In this document: piece after piece, positions 34,343 through 40,571 of the stretch
Layout of the letters: each line of letters begins with the position of its first letter
How positions within the stretch are numbered: the first letter of the stretch is position 1
From: Desulfovibrio sp.
GTDB taxonomy: Bacteria; Desulfobacterota; Desulfovibrionia; Desulfovibrionales; Desulfovibrionaceae
Assembly (NCBI GenBank): GCA_031270875.1
Contig: JAISXC010000057.1
Location: forward strand, 1-40,571
DNA: 40,571 bases
Reading direction: 5' to 3'
Notes under the pieces: model-generated
Told to the model about the DNA's origin: nothing
Seen by the model: only the letters and a program-made list of their open reading frames with translations
Databases searched by the model: none
Translations under genes and position numbers: made by a program

Positions 34343-35845
34343 ATGCTTGATTATATACGTTCCAATGCGCAGTCTTTCGGAATCAAGCTGGCATTCGGCA
34401 TCATCATTCTGGTTTTTGTATTCTGGGGCATCGGCAGTTTCACGGATCACAGCTCCGGCAACACCGTGGCCACCGTAAACGGGGAGGCCATACCAGTTCA
34501 GCAGTTTGAGCATGCGTACCAAAATGCCGAAGACGCCGCCCTGCGCAATTCACCCGGCATAACACGCGAAGAGTTGAGCGGGCTGGGATTGCAGGTGTTC
34601 CAGGAACTCGTGTTTGACGTGCTGCTCAGGCAGGAGGCCGCAAGGCATGGAATAACGGTATCTCCGCGGGAATTGCGTCAGGCTGTCGCCCAGTTCAAGG
34701 CCTTTCAGGATGCACAGGGGCGTTTTGATCCGGAAGCGTACAAAAGTGTCCTGGCCGCGCAGCGCACAAGCCCCGCCCAGTACGAGCAATCTTTAGGCGT
34801 AGGTTTGCTGCGCGACAAACTTTATGCCATGATAACATCTCCCGCCTGGACAGCGCCCGATGAGGCAAAAAACCGCTATAATTTTTTGCGGCAAACGCGA
34901 CAGATTGAATATATTTTTCTGCCGGCAAAAAAAATTGCAGCCATCGCTCCCGTCGATGCGGAAATACAGGCATATTATGACGCGCACAAAGAAGATTACA
35001 TGCTTCCGCCCAAGGCCGCCGTTGAATATGTGCTTGTAAAACCGGAATCCGTGCCTGAATCAACCAACGAAAAAAATTCTGGAATGCCGAAAGACAGTGT
35101 GGACAGATTGCATGAAGTTCTTGACAGTCTGATGGAGGACAATATCCTTAACAAAAATCTCAGTGAAAGCGCAGCCCGTTTTGGTCTGCTCGCGCAAAAA
35201 ACCGCTTTGTTAACACAGCCGGAAATCGAAAAAACGCTCGGGCTTGCGCCGGACAAGGCCGCCCTTCTTCTCGCGGGCAGTGCTGGTTCGCCTGTCGATA
35301 CTGTTTTTGAAGCCCGGGAGCAGTATCTTATCGCGCGCGTGCTTGAAACGGCGCCAAGAATCCTGGCACCGTTCAATGACGTCAAAGAGGCGATTGCCGT
35401 GCGGCTGATCACGGAAAAAGGCCTTGAGGCCGCCAAGGAACAAGCCGCTCTGCAGCTCGACAAACTGGGAGATCGCCCTCTGACGGAAACGCAAAAAAAA
35501 GAATTCCGTATCCGGACCGCCTCCTTGCAGCGCATGGGCAATCTGGAGAACTTTGAGCCCGATGCAGCCCTTGATGAAGCGATTTTTTCTTCCACACCGC
35601 TGCGGTGGATTTCAACCGTCTTTACCGTTGACAGCAAAACAGAAGGCACCGGCGCGATGTTGTGCCGGACAATTGCCGTGCGGGATCCCGACACCCTGGA
35701 ATGGCAAAGTTTGCAGGGTCTGATGGAAAACATCACGGCAAGGGAGCGGACAGAGGGACTTTTCCAGATTTTCATGCTCAACCTTTTTGCCAGGGCAAAG
35801 GTTGAGATTCTCAACCAGGGCATTATTGAACGAAAGGGATTTTAG
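34343..35845 (+). CDS. PpiD/SurA-like membrane-anchored periplasmic chaperone
   Basis: A 500-residue protein starting with MLDYIRSNAQSFGIKLAFGI and one membrane helix (residues about 14-33), the PpiD anchor; the rest is periplasmic. The following SurA-N-like domain (VNGEAIPVQQFEHAY, ITREELSGLGLQVFQELV, DVLLRQEAARHGITVS) is clear. PpiD acts with SecYEG on newly exported outer-membrane and periplasmic proteins. The protein is shorter than usual PpiD (about 620), and the parvulin PPIase core, normally after residue 260, is not recognisable as complete; only the region around EYVLVKPESV and later NKNLSESAARFG hints at it. So chaperone rather than isomerase activity is likely. GGAG lies 9 bases before the ATG. 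Confidence 0.8.
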   Translation: MLDYIRSNAQSFGIKLAFGIIILVFVFWGIGSFTDHSSGNTVATVNGEAIPVQQFEHAYQNAEDAALRNSPGITREELSGLGLQVFQELVFDVLLRQEAARHGITVSPRELRQAVAQFKAFQDAQGRFDPEAYKSVLAAQRTSPAQYEQSLGVGLLRDKLYAMITSPAWTAPDEAKNRYNFLRQTRQIEYIFLPAKKIAAIAPVDAEIQAYYDAHKEDYMLPPKAAVEYVLVKPESVPESTNEKNSGMPKDSVDRLHEVLDSLMEDNILNKNLSESAARFGLLAQKTALLTQPEIEKTLGLAPDKAALLLAGSAGSPVDTVFEAREQYLIARVLETAPRILAPFNDVKEAIAVRLITEKGLEAAKEQAALQLDKLGDRPLTETQKKEFRIRTASLQRMGNLENFEPDAALDEAIFSSTPLRWISTVFTVDSKTEGTGAMLCRTIAVRDPDTLEWQSLQGLMENITARERTEGLFQIFMLNLFARAKVEILNQGIIERKGF

Positions 35846-35869
35846 GGGCGTTTCACAGGTGAAATGCCC
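35846..35869 (+). terminator. Hairpin directly after the ppiD-like stop
   Basis: GGGCGTTTCA (35846-35855) pairs with TGAAATGCCC (35860-35869), ten pairs with one G.T, loop CAGG. No U-tract follows, so it may be an mRNA-end stabiliser or a weak terminator before glmS. Confidence 0.4.
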
Positions 35870-35997
35870 GCAAGGATTCGCCGGCAAAAGCCCCATCCAA
35901 AGCGCAAGCGGCTCCAAAGCGGCGACTCATGGGCCCTGGAATCCTGCTGCCGGAACAGGGCGGCAAAGATACGTCTGAATAACGCGGGAGAATTTTC

Positions 35998-37833
35998 ATG
36001 TGCGGCATAATTGGATACGCGGGGCGCAGACCCGCAGTGCCCGTAGTGATTGAAGGACTGCACCGTCTGGAATACCGCGGTTATGATTCCGCAGGAGTGG
36101 CTTTTGTGCGCAACAGGTCTTTCTGCGTCGTACGCGCCGAGGGCAAATTGAGCGCTCTTGAGGAGAAGCTTGCGTCCGAGCAGAGAACCACGTCCACGTG
36201 CGCCATGGGGCACACCCGTTGGGCCACACACGGCGTTCCCGCGGAACGCAACGCGCACCCGCATTGTTCGAATGACAACTCCCTGGCTATTGTGCATAAC
36301 GGCATTGTCGAAAACTTTCAGGAATTGAAAGCGGAACTCGGCGAAAAGGGCTATGTTTTTCATTCGGAAACGGATACGGAGGTTCTTGTCAACCTGATCG
36401 CCGAATGCCGCAAAAACGAGCCGGAACTGCTGCGCGCATTCGCGTCCGCCCTGCGACGCGCGCACGGCGCGTATGCCGTCTGTCTGATGGACCGGAACGC
36501 ACCGGATACTTTTTACGCGGCCCGTATGTCCGCTCCTCTTATTTTCGGCGTCGGGACTGGAGAAAATTTCGCGGCATCCGACATTCCCGCTTTTCTGCCC
36601 TATACCCGCAAGGTCATTTTTCTGGATGACGGCGACATCGTGCGGGCGACCGCCAAAGATTATGCGATATTCCGCCTGAAAGATCTGGAACCCGTCACTC
36701 ACGAGCTGCAAACAATTCTGTGGGATATGCAGGCCGCCCAGAAAAGCGGCTACAGGCACTACATGATCAAGGAAATTTTCGAGCAGCCCCGGGTCATAAC
36801 GGATGCCCTTGCAGGCCGGATCGGCGAACGAGACGATACCGTGTTTTTGCCCGAACTGGATGCTCTGCCTGTGCCCGTCCGTCTCCATATCGTGGCCTGC
36901 GGCACTTCCTGGCATTCGGCACTCTGGGGGCGCCATTTGCTGGAAGATTGGGCGCGCGTTCCCGTGCAGGTGGAAATTGCCTCGGAATTCCGCCATCGCG
37001 ACAATTTTTTGTTTGAGGAAGACGAGATGGTGCTTGTTGTCAGCCAAAGCGGCGAAACCGCGGACACGCTTGCCGCGTTGCGCATCGCCAAAGAACAGGG
37101 AGCGACTGTCATCGGTCTGTGCAACGCCATCGGCTCTTCCATAGCCCGTGAGTCCTCAGCGGTTCTGTACACGCAGGCCGGGCCGGAAATCAGCGTGGCC
37201 TCAACAAAAGCCATGTGCAGCCAAATGCTCATGCTTGCTCTCTTGGCCCTTTACTGGCAAGCGCGACGACATGAACCGGACGAATTGCTGCAAAGGTCGC
37301 GCAGCCAGTGGATAAGTATTCTTGAATCCCTGCCCGCCATTCTTGGAGACGCCTTGTCCGCTATGCACGAAAAAGCGAGACGGCTTTCAAGGAAGTATGC
37401 GCAAGCCCGCAACTTTTTTTATCTCGGGCGGGGACACTGCTTTCCTCTCGCCCTTGAGGGCGCGCTGAAATTGAAGGAACTCTCCTATATCCATGCGGAG
37501 GGTTACGCTGCCGGAGAGATGAAGCACGGCCCCATAGCGCTTATTGATTCCGCCTTTCCCACTTTTGCCATTGCCCTTGATGACGGGCTTTTCCCCAAGA
37601 CGAAGTCGAACATTGTGGAAGTGCAGGCCCGCCAAGGCAAAGTCATTGCGCTGACCAACCGGGGAATGGATTTGTCGGCCGACGATATCTGGACGATCCC
37701 CCGCCTGCCGTCTCCCTTGGCCGGCTTTGTTGTTTTACCGGCTCTCCAGCTTTTCAGCTATGAGATGGCCGATTATCTGGGCAAAGACGTTGACCAGCCG
37801 CGCAATCTTGCCAAAAGCGTCACTGTGGAATAA
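35998..37833 (+). CDS. glmS: Glutamine-fructose-6-phosphate aminotransferase (isomerizing) GlmS
   Basis: GlmS makes glucosamine-6-phosphate from fructose-6-phosphate and glutamine, the first step to UDP-GlcNAc. The 611-residue protein begins MCGIIGYAG, so Cys2 becomes the N-terminal nucleophile, with GYDSAG and GHTRWATHG in the glutaminase domain. Two SIS domains follow (VACGTSWHSALWG, SQSGETADTLAALR, then YLGRGHCFPLALEGALKLKE), and the end DQPRNLAKSVTVE is the conserved tail that covers the active site. GGGAGA lies before the ATG. No GlmS ribozyme is visible in the 150-base leader. Confidence 0.97.
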   Translation: MCGIIGYAGRRPAVPVVIEGLHRLEYRGYDSAGVAFVRNRSFCVVRAEGKLSALEEKLASEQRTTSTCAMGHTRWATHGVPAERNAHPHCSNDNSLAIVHNGIVENFQELKAELGEKGYVFHSETDTEVLVNLIAECRKNEPELLRAFASALRRAHGAYAVCLMDRNAPDTFYAARMSAPLIFGVGTGENFAASDIPAFLPYTRKVIFLDDGDIVRATAKDYAIFRLKDLEPVTHELQTILWDMQAAQKSGYRHYMIKEIFEQPRVITDALAGRIGERDDTVFLPELDALPVPVRLHIVACGTSWHSALWGRHLLEDWARVPVQVEIASEFRHRDNFLFEEDEMVLVVSQSGETADTLAALRIAKEQGATVIGLCNAIGSSIARESSAVLYTQAGPEISVASTKAMCSQMLMLALLALYWQARRHEPDELLQRSRSQWISILESLPAILGDALSAMHEKARRLSRKYAQARNFFYLGRGHCFPLALEGALKLKELSYIHAEGYAAGEMKHGPIALIDSAFPTFAIALDDGLFPKTKSNIVEVQARQGKVIALTNRGMDLSADDIWTIPRLPSPLAGFVVLPALQLFSYEMADYLGKDVDQPRNLAKSVTVE

Positions 37834-37905
37834 CTACATCAAGTTACGCCGCATAGGCGTTGCAATACAAACCTAATCTTTTCTTTTTCGTCAACGAGGA
37901 AGACA

Positions 37906-39171
37906 ATGACCCGCAAAGACCGCACAGAAGGCATTTACAGCCGCCGCGAAGTGTATGACGAAAGCGAACGCCGCCAATACTGCCTCATACAGATTAAAGA
38001 ATTGCTTTCTTATGCGTACCGCTACTCGGAAGACGTCAAAAAGCGTTTCGACCGCGCCCAGTTCCATGTGGAGAAATTCAAAAATCTTTCCGACATTAAG
38101 CACATACCCATTCTGAAGAAAAAGGAACTCATCTTCCTGCAGTCCATGGGGCCGCGTCTCGGCGGGCTTTTGACCAAGGACATAGGTGATCTCAGGCGCA
38201 TTTTTCTCTCGCCGGGGCCGATCTTTGATCCCGAGGATCGCGGGGAGGATTATTGGGGTTACACGGAAGCTCTTTATTCTATCGGATTTCGTCCGGGTGA
38301 CGCCGTGCAGAATACATTCAACTATCAGCTTACGCCTGCGGGATTGATGTTTGAGGAACCGTTGCGCAATCTTGGTTGCGCCGTAATCCCTGCCGGTCCC
38401 ACCGATGCGATAACACAACTGGATATTATGCAGAAATTGCGCGTTTCAGGCTACATCGGAACGCCAAGCTTCCTCATGCATCTGGCCCAGAAAGCCGAAG
38501 AAAAAGGGCTTAATCTTCGCAAGGATCTCTTCCTTGAGGTCGCGCTGGTCACAGGCGAGCGTCTCTCGGAAAAAATGCGTTCGCAGATGGAAAAAAAATA
38601 TGATCTGATTATGCGCCAATGTTATGGAACTGCCGATGTGGGCTGCGTGGGTTACGAATGTTTTCACAAAACGGGGTTGCACATAGCGAACCGCTGCTTT
38701 GTGGAAATCTGCCACCCGGACACAGGCATTCCCCTCAAAGACGGTGAGGTGGGAGAAATAGTCGTGACGGCTTTCAACAAAACCTATCCCTTGATACGCC
38801 TTGCCACCGGAGACCTCTCCTACATTGACCGCAGCCCTTGCGGCTGCGGTCGGATGAGCCCGCGACTGGGCAGCATAGTGGGACGCGTGGACACAACGGC
38901 CCGTATTATGGGCATGTTCGTATACCCGCATCAGGTTGAACAGGTCATGAGCCGTTTTGAGGAAGTCAAACGCTGGCTTATTGAAGTCACCAATCCCGGC
39001 GGCATTGACGAAATGACGCTTTTTGTCGAAAGCAGCGAATTCAAACGGGAAGAGGAGCTTTTGCACCAGTTCCGGGAAAAAATAAAACTGCGTCCGAAAT
39101 TGATCATACTGCCGCCCGGCAGTCTTGCGCCGCAGGCACGGCCCATTGAGGACAAACGCCATTGGGATTGA
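37906..39171 (+). CDS. Phenylacetate-CoA ligase (PaaK)-family protein lacking the usual P-loop
   Basis: A 421-residue AMP-binding protein of the PaaK/coenzyme F390 synthetase family. Family features are the N-terminal ELLSYAYRYSEDVKKRFD, IPILKKKEL, the QCYGTADVGCVGYEC motif, ATGDLSYIDRSPCGCGR and IVGRVDTTARIMGMFVYPHQVE. The P-loop normally read as SSGTTGKPT before residue 110 is replaced by LSPGPIFDPEDRG, and the C-terminal segment that usually holds the catalytic Lys (G-K-A-x-R-V) reads APQARPIEDKR. It may thus be a specialised or non-catalytic homologue. GAGGAAGAC precedes the ATG. It lies 72 bases after glmS; the substrate cannot be told. Confidence 0.75.
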   Translation: MTRKDRTEGIYSRREVYDESERRQYCLIQIKELLSYAYRYSEDVKKRFDRAQFHVEKFKNLSDIKHIPILKKKELIFLQSMGPRLGGLLTKDIGDLRRIFLSPGPIFDPEDRGEDYWGYTEALYSIGFRPGDAVQNTFNYQLTPAGLMFEEPLRNLGCAVIPAGPTDAITQLDIMQKLRVSGYIGTPSFLMHLAQKAEEKGLNLRKDLFLEVALVTGERLSEKMRSQMEKKYDLIMRQCYGTADVGCVGYECFHKTGLHIANRCFVEICHPDTGIPLKDGEVGEIVVTAFNKTYPLIRLATGDLSYIDRSPCGCGRMSPRLGSIVGRVDTTARIMGMFVYPHQVEQVMSRFEEVKRWLIEVTNPGGIDEMTLFVESSEFKREEELLHQFREKIKLRPKLIILPPGSLAPQARPIEDKRHWD

Positions 39172-39217
39172 CAGCGTTTTTCGCGCGCCGCCCGTAAATT
39201 GAAAATGGAGACCCGTT

Positions 39218-39610
39218 ATGGACACCGGAGAGTGCCTGAACGCGCTCACAGACTGTCTGAAGGAACGCCATTCGCGCGTTATGGCCTTGGAGGCCGGGGC
39301 AATGCGCCGTCTTGAAGCCGGCGATACACAGGGCTACATTGTCGACATGCGGGCAAAGGCCGAACTTTTGGCCAAGCTTGACGAGGATGCAAAACCGCTG
39401 TTGGCGCCCCTTCCGGGCGAGCTGAGATTCAAGCTGGCTTTGGCGCTTGACCGTTTCGCATCCGGCGCGCGTACCGCATTGCGACTCAATTCGGTTTTTT
39501 ACATGTCCGCTCTCCTCTACCCCGACGAACACAAGGAAGGCATGCCGGACAACCTCATGGCATTCATCGGTCGCCTTGAGCGGGAAGGGGGAAATTTTCA
39601 GGGCGATTAG
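39218..39610 (+). CDS. Conserved-looking small protein of unknown function
   Basis: A 130-residue soluble, mainly helical protein (MDTGECLNALTDCLKERH, MRRLEAGDTQGYIVDMRAK, LALALDRFASGARTALRL). I do not recognise a family. The size and helical content recall FlgN-type chaperones, but no signature supports this. TGGAGACC lies before the ATG and codon use resembles its neighbours, so it is likely real. It follows the PaaK-like gene by 46 bases and is probably co-transcribed. Its stop codon is part of an inverted repeat shared with the convergent aldolase gene. Confidence 0.65.
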   Translation: MDTGECLNALTDCLKERHSRVMALEAGAMRRLEAGDTQGYIVDMRAKAELLAKLDEDAKPLLAPLPGELRFKLALALDRFASGARTALRLNSVFYMSALLYPDEHKEGMPDNLMAFIGRLEREGGNFQGD

Positions 39611-39631
39611 AGCCAGTTACCGCTAATCGCC
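39602..39631. repeat. Inverted repeat made of the two convergent gene ends
   Basis: GGCGATTAG (39602-39610) and CTAATCGCC (39623-39631) are perfectly complementary with a 12-nt loop. Each arm is the last two codons (Gly-Asp) plus TAG of the gene reading into it. No U-tract follows on either strand. Confidence 0.6.
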
Positions 39632-40300
39632 AAAAAGAGGATACAGAAGGCCCCTTTTTTTGAGCGAGTGCTCCTTGAATGTGCGCAGGAAGTCCTCGGG
39701 CAGCGGCTTGATTTCGCCGCAGGCCTTGATGGCGAGGAACATCTCGCAGGTCCGTTCAATATTGTCGCTGGCAATCATGGCTTCCTTCATGGTCCTGCCT
39801 ACGCCGACGGCGCCGTGCGCTTCCATCAGGATGCCAGCCACCGTGCCCATAGAATTGGCCACGTTCTCGGCCAGCTCTTCGCTGCCGGGAGGGGCGAAGG
39901 GCGCGATGGGGATGTCGCCGCCGATGTAGATCACAGTCTCAATGTCTATGACCGGGATTACACTCACGCCAGCGATGGAGCTGGCGGCTGTCGCGAACTT
40001 GGAGTGGGTATGCACGATGCAGCGCACGTCCGGGCGCTTGAGTATGATGCCGCGGTGCATGGTGAATTCTATGGAGGGCATCTTTTCGCCTTCCACAATG
40101 TCGCCATTCATGTCAGCCACCACTAGGTCGGCGCTGCTCAGGCCCTCATAGGGAAAAGATGTGGGGGTGATGACAAAGAGATCCTCGCCTTCAACCCTGG
40201 CGCTGATGTTGCCTGCCGTGCCGAGAACATAGCCCCGACGGCACATGGTCTGACAGCCCCAGAGCACCTGTTCTTTTGCTGCCAGAATTGCCTTGGACAT
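39623..40300 (-). CDS. Class II aldolase/adducin-family protein (fuculose-phosphate aldolase-like)
   Basis: A 225-residue zinc-dependent aldolase-type protein. Markers are RRGYVLGTAGNISAR (substrate phosphate loop), ITPTSFPYEGLS, SIEFTMHRGI with the catalytic-type Glu, the metal ligands in VHTHSKFATA and the third His in MEAHGAVGVG. Length matches FucA/AraD (about 215-230). Members cleave fuculose-1-phosphate, ribulose-phosphates or methylthio-sugar phosphates; the exact substrate cannot be fixed. AAGGAGGAC precedes the ATG at 40300. The upstream gene on the same strand encodes an M20 peptidase, perhaps one operon. Confidence 0.88.
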   Translation of the reverse strand: MSKAILAAKEQVLWGCQTMCRRGYVLGTAGNISARVEGEDLFVITPTSFPYEGLSSADLVVADMNGDIVEGEKMPSIEFTMHRGIILKRPDVRCIVHTHSKFATAASSIAGVSVIPVIDIETVIYIGGDIPIAPFAPPGSEELAENVANSMGTVAGILMEAHGAVGVGRTMKEAMIASDNIERTCEMFLAIKACGEIKPLPEDFLRTFKEHSLKKRGLLYPLFGD

Positions 40301-40346
40301 GCTTGTCCTCCTTAATTCATGAATGATGGCGCTCTTGATGCCTTTT

Positions 40347-40571
40347 TTACGTGCCGGAGTGGTGCGGAATTCCGCCTGATTTATGAAACGACAGATACCA
40401 ATCTTCTATTAACGCCTCATAGATGCGCCGCGCAGTGACGATTTGCTCCACAGGACAGTACTCGTCGTTGATGTGGGCGACTTCGGGGTATCCCGGCCCC
40501 AGAATGAGCAGCGGCAAGTCCGGGAACTGACGGCGAACAGAAGCGGCGTCTGTAAAGAATTTCGCGCAGGA
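40347..40571 (-). CDS. M20-family metallopeptidase (ArgE/DapE-like), C-terminal part
   Basis: The minus-strand frame is open from the window edge to TAA at 40347-40349, giving 74 residues. They include FFTDAASVRRQFPDLPLLIL, then GPGYPEVAHINDEYCPVEQI and a final helix RIYEALIEDWY. The pattern GPG-x(5)-AH-x-x-DEY, with a metal-binding His, is the C-terminal signature of M20 deacylases such as DapE and ArgE. The rest lies outside the window, so the substrate (acetylornithine, succinyl-diaminopimelate or a dipeptide) is unknown. It ends 47 bases before the aldolase start. Confidence 0.8.
   Translation of the reverse strand, partial: SCAKFFTDAASVRRQFPDLPLLILGPGYPEVAHINDEYCPVEQIVTARRIYEALIEDWYLSFHKSGGIPHHSGT

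Noticed and set aside
35846..35997. Possible glmS ribozyme/riboswitch upstream of glmS
   Set aside because: The leader is only 150 bases with one simple hairpin; no glmS ribozyme core was recognised, and that element is typical of Gram-positives.

Overview
The window looks like a chromosome segment of a Desulfovibrionaceae-type (Desulfobacterota, former deltaproteobacterial) anaerobe. The reasons are the QmoA/HdrA-like flavoproteins, MvhD- and HdrC-like subunits, NapG/NapH-type ferredoxins, a tungsten/molybdenum aldehyde:ferredoxin oxidoreductase (AOR), a FocA formate channel, an RNase Y gene in a Gram-negative context, and CarD beside Rho. This assignment is an inference from gene content; no 16S gene is present.

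Region 1 (1-6928, + strand) is housekeeping: the 3' part of clpB, an intrinsic terminator, glmU, a zapB-like coiled-coil gene, zapA, a 6S RNA candidate, rny and a TRIC/UPF0126 membrane protein.

Region 2 (6979-24228) is the special part. On the minus strand a tightly coupled operon runs from about 21477 down to 6979, with most junctions being ATGA overlaps: focA, [relic of an AOR C-terminus], Tat-exported NapG-like ferredoxin, QmoA-like flavoprotein, HdrA-like flavoprotein, MvhD, FrhB-like Fe-S protein, HdrC-like protein, NapH-like membrane polyferredoxin, a shortened AOR-like protein, a Cys-type formate-dehydrogenase-like molybdoenzyme, a FeeM-like acyltransferase fused to a cyclic-nucleotide-binding-like domain, a ThiF/E1-like protein and moeA. 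Facing away from it on the plus strand are a Tat-signal ferredoxin and a full-length AOR. The 225-bp AT-rich divergent region holds two copies of ATATGT-N8-ACATAT exactly 60 bp apart. I infer a membrane-linked electron-transfer complex built from Hdr/Qmo parts, fed by formate and/or aldehyde oxidation, with its own cofactor-insertion gene. No HdrB (CCG-domain) subunit is visible, so it is not a standard heterodisulfide reductase.

Region 3 (24315-28143, +) has a MalY/PatB-type C-S lyase, a decayed bioB, and an intact bioD-bioA fusion.

Region 4 (28262-40571) is mostly housekeeping again: HU (-), murI (-), an IS5-family remnant, mutY with a near-complete Nudix box, carD, rho, tpx (-), ppiD-like, glmS, a PaaK-like protein lacking the usual P-loop, a small unknown gene, a class II aldolase (-) and the C-terminus of an M20 peptidase (-). 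No rRNA, tRNA, CRISPR array or intact mobile element was seen.
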